A stretch of 64,000 nt of DNA from Hoeflea marina (lineage in GTDB: Bacteria > Pseudomonadota > Alphaproteobacteria > Rhizobiales > Rhizobiaceae), in contig NZ_QGTR01000001.1 in assembly GCF_003182275.1 (NCBI RefSeq), forward strand, positions 410,130 through 474,129, in the 5' to 3' direction. Below are positions 1 through 10,282 of the stretch, one piece after another. The position numbers and the translations under genes were made by a program. Numbering within the stretch: position 1 is the first letter of the stretch; the number at the start of each line of letters is the position of its first letter. Below the pieces are notes generated by a model. It worked only from the letters and a program-made list of their open reading frames with translations. It was not told where the DNA came from and made no database searches.

Positions 1-84
1 TCTTGGACTTGGAAAGCAGGCGCGCCTCGTGTAAAGAGCCGCCAACTGAAGTTGATTGCGCCCCTTTGGGGCAGGAAAGAACTC

Positions 85-555
85 ATGCAAACCGTATTGA
101 TCGTTATTCATCTCATGATCGTGCTGGCGCTTGTCGGCGTGGTGCTCATCCAGCGCTCGGAAGGCGGCGGTCTCGGCATCGGCGGCGGATCGGGCCTGAT
201 GTCGGCGCGCGGTGCCGCCAATGCGCTCACCCGCGCCACCGCCATCCTGGCGACCTTGTTCTTCGTCACCTCGCTGACGCTCGGCATCATGGCGCGCTAC
301 GGCGAGCGGGCGACGGACATCCTCGATCGCATCCCGACCACGACCGATGGATCCGGCACCGGCGTTCTCGACCAGCTCGGCGGCGCCGCCGCTCCGGCTG
401 AGGGAACCTCTGCTCCGTCGTCGGTGCCCAGCGATGCGCCCGCCGCGCCGGCTGCCGGTTCCAGCGCCCCTGCGCAGGGCACCACTGCCCCGGCGGCGGA
501 TGCCGCTGCGCCCGCCGCGCCGGCTCCCGAGACCGGCGTGCCCACCGGTCAGTGA
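85..555 (+). CDS. secG: Protein-export membrane protein SecG
   Basis: SecG is the small third subunit of the SecYEG translocon in the inner membrane. The 156-residue product has the family pattern of two hydrophobic helices (about residues 3-22 and 54-75) joined by a glycine-rich loop with the characteristic QRSEGGGLG stretch. The last 70 or so residues form an Ala/Pro/Ser low-complexity tail, longer than in enterobacterial SecG but common in rhizobia. The ATG at 85 is preceded by AGGAAAG and is preferred over an in-frame upstream start at 52. The next gene is pyrG, the usual rhizobial order. Confidence 0.95.
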   Translation: MQTVLIVIHLMIVLALVGVVLIQRSEGGGLGIGGGSGLMSARGAANALTRATAILATLFFVTSLTLGIMARYGERATDILDRIPTTTDGSGTGVLDQLGGAAAPAEGTSAPSSVPSDAPAAPAAGSSAPAQGTTAPAADAAAPAAPAPETGVPTGQ

Positions 556-593
556 TCGACAGGCGCCTTCAGGGCGCCCTCATGTCTCGTTCC

Positions 594-625
594 GGGCCGC
601 CCCGTTCTCTGGAACAGGGCGGCCC
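594..625 (+). terminator. Strong GC hairpin after secG
   Basis: A perfect 9-bp inverted repeat (GGGCCGCCC at 594-602 and GGGCGGCCC at 617-625) continues into GTTC/GAAC across one C-A mismatch, with a TCTG loop. It lies about 40 bases after the secG stop. No T tract follows, so it is a probable terminator or mRNA-end stabiliser rather than a textbook intrinsic terminator. Confidence 0.5.
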
Positions 626-2570
<1,945 letters not shown>

Positions 2571-2693
2571 CGCGCGGAGCCATGACGGCAATCGTCGGCT
2601 GACAAGAGACACGAAAAGCAAACCCGACGCACCGTGCCTGACCGCGATTGCGTGCGACGGCTTCGGTCGCCCCGCGCCGTCACCTGACCGGCT

Positions 2694-4718
2694 TTACAGC
2701 ACAGCCGGGGCACGCCTGAGTGCGCCTTCTCGCCATTTGTCCACATCGTTGAGCAGGATCAGCGCTGCCTCGCGCAGCAGCTCCTCGTCACGGCTCTGGT
2801 TGCGTTCCATCGCAATTCTCTCCGATACCCGGCTGAATTGCCCGGCGAGGCCTCGCGCCTTTGTCGAGCTCTCGTGAAGGTCGAACTTGGCTTCGATCGC
2901 CAGGCAGATGGCGGCAATGACCGGAATGACGGCGCTGGCGATCATCACGAGGCCGCCGACCCACGACGGGGGCTTGCCCCAGCCGGGTATCTGCGGGCCG
3001 AGCACATACCACGCCAGGAAGACGGCGAGACAGCCGACCAGAATCCGGAAGAGCCTGGTCTCCAGGCCATGAAGGCGGCGATGCAGCTTGCCCGCGCGCA
3101 GCGCGGTCAGGGTCTGGTAGTCGAACTGGTTGTTGACGATCCCTTCCGGATCGTGTTGCGCAAACCGGATCGCATTGCGCTTGCGATCGATATCGAGCAG
3201 CTTGCAGGGCGGGCCCGCCGCCCGCCGCACGGCCCGCGCCAGCCATTCGGTCCAGGTCTCCGGCGGGTCTGCCCTGGCGTCGGCGACGTCGAAGGCCAGC
3301 GGCCAGGTGGCGCGCAGAACCCGCAGACGTTCGGCCAGCCGCCGGACATCACTCCAGTAATGATGGCTGCCGTAGTCCACAAGGTTCTTGTGGAGGGTAT
3401 AAGCAAACCAGATCAGCAGCAGTTCGAGGAGCACATACCAGAATTTTCCGGCCGGATGAATGCCCGGCATGGTCGCCAGCAGCACCGCCAGCGGCGCCAC
3501 CATCAGGATGAAGATCTGGGTGCCCCTGTGCGCGTCCCCGATCACCGACGCCCTTTCGTCGGCGGTCCGGAATGCGGTTTCGATCACGGAATGGATGACG
3601 GGCCTGGACGCTCCGTGGTTTGCCGCGCCCGGCCCTGCGGCGGGTGGCTCGCCGCCGGGATGCTTGTAGAAGATCGACCAGAGTTGCTTGGAGATTGCCG
3701 CCATCAGCCGACCTCCCGGCAACGTCCGGTCTCCGTCCGACGCATATCGGTGCCGCAGGTCGGGTTCCTCTCCGTGCGCCGCCGCATGCAACATCCGCTT
3801 TGCGTCCGCGCTGTCGACTCCGGCCTCGTTTGCCCCGGATCGCGGGGGCTCATGATGGGCGGCGACGGGCTTGGGCGGCATGAAATCGGGCAGCAGTCGC
3901 CGCAGGAGGTCCGTGGTGTCGAGCGGCGGAGCATTGAGATCCAAAATCTCCGGCGTCCTCAGCGAATGCAGGAATTCACCGAAATGCACGTCCGACCAGA
4001 ACTCGTCGGGAAAGATCTGGCGGATCGGCACGCCCGCTTCGTTCGGATTGATCCAGATGATCGGCATCCTTCTGGCAAGACACAGCGCCACCATGTCTGC
4101 GGTGCCGCCGGGACCGGCCGCTGCCTCCCCATCCCATGCCACGACGGCCACGTCCGCCCAGCGCGCCAGGAAGCGGGTTTGCTCCAGATGTCCGTGACGC
4201 GGCGGCTTCTCCTTCGCACTTTCGGCGCCATCGAGCACGGTGTAGCGGTCAAAGCCGCCGTCGAGATCCCCGGGCGAATTGAGATCTACCCTATAGGCCG
4301 TGTCGGAGGTGTCCGGGCCGTGGGTCCAGGCATATGTCTCGCCGTTGACGGGTTCACCACCCGGCGGATCCCGGAAGGGGAACACCGCATGCAGGTCGCC
4401 GAGGCCGAGCCCGCGCCAGCGGCGTGCGGCAATCCGGTCCGCGCCATCGGCGAAGCCGGTGAGCAGTGTCAGGCCGATCACTCCGTCGCAGCCGGGCAGG
4501 GCGTCCGCGTGCGCCTGCAGCACGGTTTCGCCCTGACTGCCCTCCACTGGCGTTGACCCGATGCTGGCGGCGACAGCCGCCAGCGCCCGATAGGTTTCGT
4601 CGAGCCTCTGCGCGAAAAGTTCCCTCTCAGCGCCCATCTCGCGCATGCCGGCAAAGGCGATCCGGAGATTCATGGCAGCAATCGGGCCAGGGATGTCAGC
4701 GTCCGTCACGGCGTTCAT
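2694..4718 (-). CDS. SLOG-like domain fused to a four-helix membrane region (SLATT-like)
   Basis: A large protein of uncertain family, probably a membrane-linked nucleotide sensor/effector. Numbering from an upstream TTG at 4742 (682 residues), the N-terminal half (about 26-235) looks like a SLOG Rossmann-type domain: LTGFADGADRIAA at 94-106 and GPGGTADMVAL at 210-220 resemble its phosphate-binding loops. Hydrophobic segments lie at about 407-424, 432-450, 562-581 and 594-617, followed by a charged helix ending in the LNDVDKW pattern. Two helix pairs after SLOG resemble the SLATT architecture described for predicted conflict systems. ATG at 4718 has GGAG 7 bases upstream; the TTG at 4742 overlaps the stop of the broken upstream frame, so coupled initiation there is the alternative. 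It is convergent with pyrG. The fold call is by motif, not by search. Confidence 0.6.
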   Translation of the reverse strand: MNAVTDADIPGPIAAMNLRIAFAGMREMGAERELFAQRLDETYRALAAVAASIGSTPVEGSQGETVLQAHADALPGCDGVIGLTLLTGFADGADRIAARRWRGLGLGDLHAVFPFRDPPGGEPVNGETYAWTHGPDTSDTAYRVDLNSPGDLDGGFDRYTVLDGAESAKEKPPRHGHLEQTRFLARWADVAVVAWDGEAAAGPGGTADMVALCLARRMPIIWINPNEAGVPIRQIFPDEFWSDVHFGEFLHSLRTPEILDLNAPPLDTTDLLRRLLPDFMPPKPVAAHHEPPRSGANEAGVDSADAKRMLHAAAHGEEPDLRHRYASDGDRTLPGGRLMAAISKQLWSIFYKHPGGEPPAAGPGAANHGASRPVIHSVIETAFRTADERASVIGDAHRGTQIFILMVAPLAVLLATMPGIHPAGKFWYVLLELLLIWFAYTLHKNLVDYGSHHYWSDVRRLAERLRVLRATWPLAFDVADARADPPETWTEWLARAVRRAAGPPCKLLDIDRKRNAIRFAQHDPEGIVNNQFDYQTLTALRAGKLHRRLHGLETRLFRILVGCLAVFLAWYVLGPQIPGWGKPPSWVGGLVMIASAVIPVIAAICLAIEAKFDLHESSTKARGLAGQFSRVSERIAMERNQSRDEELLREAALILLNDVDKWREGALRRAPAVL

Positions 4719-4738
4719 CGGCATCTCCGGGGTGCTGG

Positions 4739-5040
4739 TCAACCTGTGGCTTCCCGCCCAGCTCTCAGGTGCTGCTGGTAGGCGGCGTGGCTGGCATCGA
4801 CGTTTTCGGCAATGAGGAAGTCGACTTCCTCGCGGATCTGCTCATAGAAGGGGCGGTTGAACTTGTCATAGCTGGCGCTTGAAGGCTTTGCGTCGATGCA
4901 CATTCCGGAATTGACCGACTCCGTATAGAACCGCAGGGCAAAGAACGCCCATTCTCTGTCTTGAGAACAGTCCGCTCGATGTGAATTACTCTCTCTTCAT
5001 CGGATCCATTTATGTTTCCAAACGGGCAAATCACAAACAT
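4739..5040 (-). pseudogene. Frame-broken small gene upstream of the SLOG/SLATT-like gene
   Basis: Two adjoining minus-strand frames look like halves of one protein of about 100 residues. The first starts at ATG 5040 (MFVICPFG..., then GSDEER and HIERTVLKTE). The second is open from 4996 to the stop at 4739-4741 and reads EWAFFALRFY, then YDKFNRPFYEQIREEVDFLI. The second half has no ATG before residue 35, and the 302-base span is not a multiple of three, so one indel near 4940-4960 would join them. FVICPFG followed by GS..R recalls small TIR-like or deoxyribosyltransferase-like proteins of conflict loci, but this is tentative. Its stop overlaps the TTG of the following gene. The stretch 4880-5180 is clearly more AT-rich than its surroundings, suggesting transfer. 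Confidence 0.4.
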
Positions 5041-5223
5041 TTCTACATCGGCGATCTCCGTCAATGCCGTATCTAATAAAATTAACCATATTGTTGTTGG
5101 AGACAAGCTGAAAATAAGTCTGCTTGCGCGACGGGCAGCCTGGGCGTCGAAAAGCCGGACGATCATGGTTAAGGCTTCATTAAGTCAATGCGGCGATCCT
5201 GCGGCAAAGCACGAGGGTCGCAC

Positions 5224-5469
5224 ATGGGCAAGATCTACAGATTTCCGGAACCGGTCGCCAAGTCGTCTGGGGCCGCGCGCGGCCATGCCGGGCCGGGAGA
5301 TCTGGTGCCAATCCGCGGAGGCGGGCTCGAAACCACGCTTGAGATGGTCGGTTTCCTGCGCTCTCTGGCCAACCAGTCCTATCTTGATCGCTACAACCGG
5401 GTTCAGCCATCCGCCCGCGACGGTCGGGACGATGCGGCGGCGCAATCGATCCCGGAAGAGTGGAGATAA
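5224..5469 (+). CDS. Small hypothetical protein, 81 aa
   Basis: Unrecognised 81-residue protein starting MGKIYRFPEP. It has no membrane segment or signal peptide; the middle contains a short predicted helix (LEMVGFLRSLANQSYLDRY). A GAGGG ribosome-binding sequence sits upstream of ATG 5224. It is followed by a 301-base gap. GC-rich codon use fits the host, unlike the AT-rich stretch just before it. Function unknown. Confidence 0.5.
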   Translation: MGKIYRFPEPVAKSSGAARGHAGPGDLVPIRGGGLETTLEMVGFLRSLANQSYLDRYNRVQPSARDGRDDAAAQSIPEEWR

Positions 5470-5770
5470 CCCAGGAAGCACAGGATCGATGCCGCCACGG
5501 CGGCATTGAGATTGGGCGCCGTCTTCGCTGACGGGACGGTGCCGCCGTGCGTCGATCAGGCCGGATGGTTTCGGCATGGGAGGATGATCCGGCAACATCG
5601 GCGTTCACGCTCGCGATGAGCAGAACCCCATGCCGGCATTTCGATCTCCAGGTGGCTTCGCTGCCCGGAAATGGTGCATTGAATCCCGCCGGGAAAGACG
5701 GTATTTTGTTAACAGAGTATGAATTCGATGCAATCCATCGGCACTGGCGGACCCTCCGGGAGGCGGCGCA
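5470..5770. other. Gap before the 145-aa paralogue
   Basis: No supported gene. A GTG-started frame (5547-5855) runs through it, but it overlaps the next gene by 85 bases and ends in low-complexity sequence. An AT-rich patch around 5700-5730 could hold a promoter; no clear -35/-10 pair can be defended. Confidence 0.4.
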
Positions 5771-6208
5771 ATGGCGAAGATCGTTCCCATCAGGACCTAC
5801 CGGCAGGCTGCGCCGGCTCTTCCGTTCGTGGTCGAGCAGGATGATTTCTCGATAAAGGTCAGTCTGCCCGACGATCCGATCTTCTGGGTCCGGCTGGAAA
5901 TGGCTGCGGCAGGCCCCGTGGTCTCGGATTTCAATCCGGGATCGCAGCAGGAGGAATCGTTGGCGCGTGCGCTGTCGAGGGCCCTTGACAAGGCAGCGGT
6001 CAAGCGCCTGTCCGGTCTGCCTTTTCTTGACATGGTGCGTGGCGGGCTTCAGCCCAACAACGGGCCGGCGCTGATCGAAGCGCGAAATCGTGTCCAGCGG
6101 GCGGCGGAGTTTCTTGCCGGCGAGCGCCGACAGACGATCGAAGGTGTTTCGATGCGCGAACGGCGGGGAAAGATGGACTTCATCGTCAGCTTCGGCGGCG
6201 GAAACTGA
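5771..6208 (+). CDS. Uncharacterised 145-aa protein, paralogue of the 8146-8583 product
   Basis: Soluble 145-residue protein without recognised domain. It aligns end to end with the product at 8146-8583: MAKIVPI against TKVIYL at the start, VVEQDDFSIKV against IVERDEFAITI, FWVRLEMAA against FFVRLEAES, VSDFNPG against VTDFHPG, and GKMDFIVSFGG against GKVDIIVSFSG at the end. The two are exactly the same length. GGGAGG lies just upstream of ATG 5771. The genes flank a histidine kinase. Family unknown to me; it looks like a short alpha/beta domain. Confidence 0.75.
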   Translation: MAKIVPIRTYRQAAPALPFVVEQDDFSIKVSLPDDPIFWVRLEMAAAGPVVSDFNPGSQQEESLARALSRALDKAAVKRLSGLPFLDMVRGGLQPNNGPALIEARNRVQRAAEFLAGERRQTIEGVSMRERRGKMDFIVSFGGGN

Positions 6209-6348
6209 CTGCGGAGCGTTGCTGAGCGAACGCAGGGCAGGAGCTTCCATATCGTCGGTCCGATCGCCGCATATTTCCGCCCGCCCGCCGAAAATCCGTG
6301 CTACAGCCGCCGCTGGACTGCACCCTTAACGCTCCCGGATCCGTATCG

Positions 6349-6492
6349 ATGAACCGCAACACGCTTTATATCGTCATCGCCGTTCTGGCCGTCGGCGTCG
6401 CCGTCATAGGCTTCCAGCTCTACAAGGAACGGCAGACCACCGGTGTCGAGATCAATCTCGGCGAAAACGGCATCTCCATCCAGCAGAAATAG
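6349..6492 (+). CDS. Small single-pass membrane protein, 47 aa
   Basis: A 47-residue protein MNRNTLYIVIAVLAVG... with one transmembrane helix (about residues 6-24), then a charged segment (YKERQ) and an acidic/polar tail ending GENGISIQQK. The shape is familiar from short conserved membrane proteins of Rhizobiales, but no function is known to me. The ATG at 6349 is chosen because it begins directly before the hydrophobic helix; the upstream in-frame start at 6298 would add unrelated residues. Confidence 0.7.
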   Translation: MNRNTLYIVIAVLAVGVAVIGFQLYKERQTTGVEINLGENGISIQQK

Positions 6493-6619
6493 GCTCGCCG
6501 CGGCAGCGGGTCCAGGGTTCGCTGGTTTTCAGCGGCCTTGTTAAGGTGTTCAACAGGCTTGGGCTGCTACAGTGGCCGCGCCAGTTTTTGGCCGCTCCAA
6601 ACCGGGTTCAATCAAAGCC

Positions 6620-7696
6620 ATGCTAGAGTTCGAGAACCTGGGATACGCGCAGACCCTCGCGCAGGCGATCGTCAACACCCTCCACGAACCGCTTCTGGTT
6701 CTCGACAGCGATTTCCGCGTGCTGGCCGCGAGCGTCTCGTTCTACCGCAGTTTTCAGGTCGAGCCGACGCAGACGATTGGTCGGATGCTGTTCTCGCTGG
6801 GCGACGGGCAGTGGGACATTCCGGCGTTGCGCACGCTGCTGGAGACCATCATTCCCGAACGCGCGGCGATGGACGGATTCGAGGTCGAGCATGATTTCCC
6901 TGGTCTCGGCCGCCGCACCATGCTGCTCAATGCCCGCCAGGTGGTCTATGAGCATGGCCCGAACACCACGATCCTGCTTGCCTTCATGGATATCACCGAC
7001 CGCCGGCGGATCGAGCGCGAGAAGGCGCTGCTCCTGGCCCAGACGGAGGAGTTGCTGCGCCAGAAGGATACGCTGCTCAAGGAAATGCAGCATCGAGTCG
7101 CCAACAGCCTGCAGATCATCGCCAGCATCCTGCTGCTCAAGGCCCGCGCCGTCTCGTCGGCGGAATCCCGCCAGCATCTTCAGGAGGCGCATCAGCGGGT
7201 CATCTCCGTGGCCGAGGTGCAACGCCACCTGCACGCCACCACCGCAATCGACCAGATCGATGTCGGCGCCTATCTGACGAAACTCTGCGCCAGCCTGGCG
7301 TCCTCCATGGTCGGAGAGAGCCAGCCGATCGGCATCGAGGTCAATGCGGATCCCGGCCAGATCGGCTCGGACACCGCCGTCAGCCTCGGCCTGATCGTCA
7401 CCGAACTGGTCATCAACGCGATCAAATATGCCTTTCCAGCGCCTCGGTCCGACGGGCTCATCCGGCTCAGCTACAAGGTCGATGGCGATGGCTGGCGGCT
7501 GACGGTCTCCGACAACGGTATCGGCAAGGGCGGGGCGGCGCCGGCCCAGCCGGGCTCCGGGCTGGGCACCGCGATCGTCCAATCGCTGGTCAAGCAGCTC
7601 GGCGCCGCCATCGAGCAGGCGAACTCTGCCGGCAACGGGCTGAAGATCGTCATCACAAGGCCAGGCAGCGTGGCCCTGGGCCCCACCGCGGCCTGA
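6620..7696 (+). CDS. PAS-domain sensor histidine kinase, HisKA_2/HWE type
   Basis: Soluble sensor kinase of 358 residues. A PAS-like domain covers roughly residues 12-128 (ending AFMDITDRR), followed by a short coiled linker and the HisKA_2 phosphoacceptor helix with His158 in KEMQHRVANSLQ. The ATPase domain has the N box (TELVINAIKYAF), G box (DNGIGKG) and GSGLGTAIV. There is no membrane segment, so the signal is cytosolic. Kinases of this class in rhizobia often feed the general stress response (PhyR-type partners), but no response regulator gene is nearby. ATG 6620 is preferred; an in-frame GTG at 6572 would add 16 residues. Confidence 0.88.
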   Translation: MLEFENLGYAQTLAQAIVNTLHEPLLVLDSDFRVLAASVSFYRSFQVEPTQTIGRMLFSLGDGQWDIPALRTLLETIIPERAAMDGFEVEHDFPGLGRRTMLLNARQVVYEHGPNTTILLAFMDITDRRRIEREKALLLAQTEELLRQKDTLLKEMQHRVANSLQIIASILLLKARAVSSAESRQHLQEAHQRVISVAEVQRHLHATTAIDQIDVGAYLTKLCASLASSMVGESQPIGIEVNADPGQIGSDTAVSLGLIVTELVINAIKYAFPAPRSDGLIRLSYKVDGDGWRLTVSDNGIGKGGAAPAQPGSGLGTAIVQSLVKQLGAAIEQANSAGNGLKIVITRPGSVALGPTAA

Positions 7697-8145
7697 AGCG
7701 GCCTTCGTGCGCTGCCTGCGCCGGGGCAGGCTCCAGAGGTCGCACTCGGTCCTGCCCCTGCAATCCGTCCGACTGCATGTGCCGTTGCCTTGAGCACGTC
7801 TCCTTTTCGCAGGTCCGGGGTCGTGCATCAGCTTGTCGGTTGTCGCGTTCCCGCGGCGACGACGATTCGCTTCGTCTGCGGTTCTCACAGGCGCCGCTCG
7901 CCGCCCCGGCACCCGAAGGGTAATTCCCGAGGGCTTTCCACCCGGGAACCGGATGCCGAAACGGCACAGCAGTCCGCAGCTTCGGTAACCGCTCATTGAC
8001 CATGTCATTGCAGTTGACGGGAAAAGCCCGGCAAGACCGGCGGCGCTTCGCATGCGGCCGGGGTCGGGGGGTTGAGCCTGCGTCCTGTGCGTGTGAAGGT
8101 CGCCTGATGCAATCCAATACCCATGGGTTTAAGGGGGTTTTGACG
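7697..8145. other. Gap between kinase and second 145-aa paralogue
   Basis: Nearly 450 bases with no frame that looks protein-coding. It presumably holds the kinase gene's 3' end and the promoter for the next gene. No RNA gene or palindromic repeat was recognised. Confidence 0.4.
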
Positions 8146-8583
8146 TTGACAAAGGTCATCTATCTGAACGCGGATTTTCAGCTGCCGGAGGAGTATCGAT
8201 ATATCGTCGAGCGCGATGAATTCGCCATCACGATCCGGGTCGAGGACCACAACCTCTTCTTTGTTCGCCTCGAAGCCGAATCGCGCACGCCGCTGGTGAC
8301 AGACTTTCACCCCGGCGGGATCGGTGATGCCGCCCTCAACACCGCGCTGTCGATGGGGCTGCGCGAGGCCCGCATCGGGGAACTCGGTTCGCTGGTGTTT
8401 CGCGACGTGATCTCCAACGGCAGCCGTCCCGCCAACCGCGCGGCATTGCTGGCCGCCCGCGCCAGGGCCCAGCGCGCGGCCAATCATGTGGCCCTGGAGC
8501 GCGGCCAGCTGGTTGACCGCCTGGCGTTCAGCGAATGCAATGGCAAGGTCGACATCATCGTCTCCTTTTCCGGCCGCTGCTGA
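8146..8583 (+). CDS. Uncharacterised 145-aa protein, paralogue of the 5771-6208 product
   Basis: Second copy of the 145-residue family seen at 5771-6208. The conserved core includes YIVERDEFAITI, FFVRLEAES, VTDFHPGG, an alanine/arginine-rich helix (ALLAARARAQRAAN) and the C-terminal GKVDIIVSFSG. The TTG at 8146 is chosen because it gives exactly the paralogue's length and N-terminal alignment and is preceded by AAGGGGG about 9 bases upstream; the ATG at 8107 would add 13 residues without counterpart. TTG usage suggests modest expression. Function unknown. Confidence 0.72.
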   Translation: MTKVIYLNADFQLPEEYRYIVERDEFAITIRVEDHNLFFVRLEAESRTPLVTDFHPGGIGDAALNTALSMGLREARIGELGSLVFRDVISNGSRPANRAALLAARARAQRAANHVALERGQLVDRLAFSECNGKVDIIVSFSGRC

Positions 8584-8823
8584 GCAGTCCCGCCACCATT
8601 TCCGTGGTTTGGTCTCGGAGCCTGCCGCCGCGGAGGTCCCTGGCTGGCGGTGCCACGAGCATTGCGGGGCACAGAGCATTACGGGGCACAAAGCATTGGC
8701 GGCATGATCGTGGCCGGGTTAGCTTGACCGGCCGGAACACTCACGCGGCCGGAGGCGCTGCAGCCGTCGCAACGGCCGATGGTGCAGTTCCGGCCCAACC
8801 GCCACCAGTTCGGGGATCGAGTC

Positions 8824-10236
8824 ATGCCGTTCATTGTTTCATCTTTCCGCACTTTGCTGCTGCTGGCGGTGCTCGGCCTGGCCGGACCGTGGCCGGCGGT
8901 GGCGCAGGAAGCGGTGGCGCCCGCCGGGCCGGTCATCGAGATCGGCGAGGCGGTGACGGCCGACACGGAGATCCGCAGCCGCATCGAGGCGATCTTCTCG
9001 CAGATCGAGGGTCTGGGCGGCATCCGCGTCGATGTCAGCTCCGGCGTGGTCACGCTCGGCGGCCAGGTGGAGGAGGCGGCACTGGCGAGAAAGGCGGAGG
9101 ATCTGGTCAGCCGGGTTGCCGGCGTCGTCGCCATCGAGAACGCGCTGACCGAGCAGACGGCCGTTTCCGAGCGGCTGAGACCGGTGATCGGCCGTTTCGA
9201 GCGGCGCCTGCAGCAGAGCCTCGACTACCTGCCGCTGGTTCTCTTTGCCGGCTTTGCCTGGCTGCTGATCGGCTTTGCCGGCTGGATTCTGGCCTCGCGC
9301 AGGCAGCCCTGGACCTGGCTCACGCCCAATGCCTTCATCGCCGACCTGCTGCGCCAGAGCGTATGGCTCGCCTTCGTCGTGCTGGGCGCGGTGGTGGCGC
9401 TCGACATACTTGGCGCCACTGCGGTGCTGGGCACCATCATCGGCGCAGTCGGCATCATCGGCCTTGCCATCGGCTTTGCCGTCAAGGACACGGTCGAGAA
9501 CTACATCGCCTCGATTCTGCTCTCGGTGCGCCAGCCGTTCCAGCCACGCGACATCATCGCGCTGGAAGGCGTCCAGGGCTATGTCATCCGGCTGACATCG
9601 CGGGCGACGATCCTGATGGATGCCGACGGCAACCATATCCGCATTCCCAATGCCACGGTGTTCAAGGCCAACATCACCAACTACACCCGCAACCCCGAGC
9701 GCCGCTTCACCTTTCAGCTCGGCATCGATGCCGACAGCATGCTGCACCAGGCGCTGGAGGTCTGTCATCGGGCGCTCGCAGGCCTCGGCTTCGTGCTTCC
9801 CCAGCCCGAGCCCGCGGCCTGGATCGAGGAAGTGGGTGATTCCAACGTGCTCATCGGTGTCGCGGGCTGGATCAACCAGACCGAGACCGATTTCGTCAAG
9901 GCGCGCTCGGAGGCCATCCGGACGGTCAAGACGGCGCTGGAAGAGGCCGGGTTTGCGTTGCCCGAGCCGATCTACAGGTTGCGGCTCGACGCCGGGGCGG
10001 CGCTGCCGGACATCAAGCCGGAGGCCGGCCGTGCACCGGCGCCGCGAGCGGGCGCGCGGCCGGCGACGGGCTCTGCCGGTACCGCCCGGTCTGCCGCCGG
10101 GACGGCGGCGGTCACCGACACCGCGGTCGACACCGCGGTGCTGCGCAAGATCGACAATGAGCGCCGGCAGGCGCCCGAGGCCGACCTGCTCTCCGAGAGC
10201 GGGGCCGACGAGCTGGGCGCAAGGCCGGAGGCCTGA
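8824..10236 (+). CDS. BON-domain mechanosensitive channel, MscS family
   Basis: Inner-membrane small-conductance mechanosensitive channel of 470 residues. A signal peptide (about 1-26, ending PAVAQE) is followed by a periplasmic BON domain (about 40-110, with IRVDVSSGVVTLGGQVEE). Transmembrane helices begin near residue 137, and the MscS pore helix and beta domain include GLAIGFAVKDTVENYIASILL and RATILMDADGNHIRIPNATVF. The C-terminal 80 residues are Ala/Pro/Arg-rich and probably disordered. ATG 8824 is preferred over 8779 because it starts the signal peptide. BON-MscS fusions are usual in Rhizobiales. Confidence 0.9.
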   Translation: MPFIVSSFRTLLLLAVLGLAGPWPAVAQEAVAPAGPVIEIGEAVTADTEIRSRIEAIFSQIEGLGGIRVDVSSGVVTLGGQVEEAALARKAEDLVSRVAGVVAIENALTEQTAVSERLRPVIGRFERRLQQSLDYLPLVLFAGFAWLLIGFAGWILASRRQPWTWLTPNAFIADLLRQSVWLAFVVLGAVVALDILGATAVLGTIIGAVGIIGLAIGFAVKDTVENYIASILLSVRQPFQPRDIIALEGVQGYVIRLTSRATILMDADGNHIRIPNATVFKANITNYTRNPERRFTFQLGIDADSMLHQALEVCHRALAGLGFVLPQPEPAAWIEEVGDSNVLIGVAGWINQTETDFVKARSEAIRTVKTALEEAGFALPEPIYRLRLDAGAALPDIKPEAGRAPAPRAGARPATGSAGTARSAAGTAAVTDTAVDTAVLRKIDNERRQAPEADLLSESGADELGARPEA

Positions 10237-10282
10237 GCCGGAGCCATTCTGCGCTGGCGCCATTGGCCACCCCCCGCCGGTC

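Noticed and set aside
1-84. The frame before secG is open from base 1 and joins secG in phase
   Set aside because: The segment lacks family sequence and has a proper ribosome-binding site at its end, so it is leader, not coding.
5547-5855. A GTG-started 102-residue frame before the 145-aa paralogue
   Set aside because: It overlaps the well-supported next gene by 85 bases, lacks a clear ribosome-binding site and ends in arginine/serine-rich shadow sequence.
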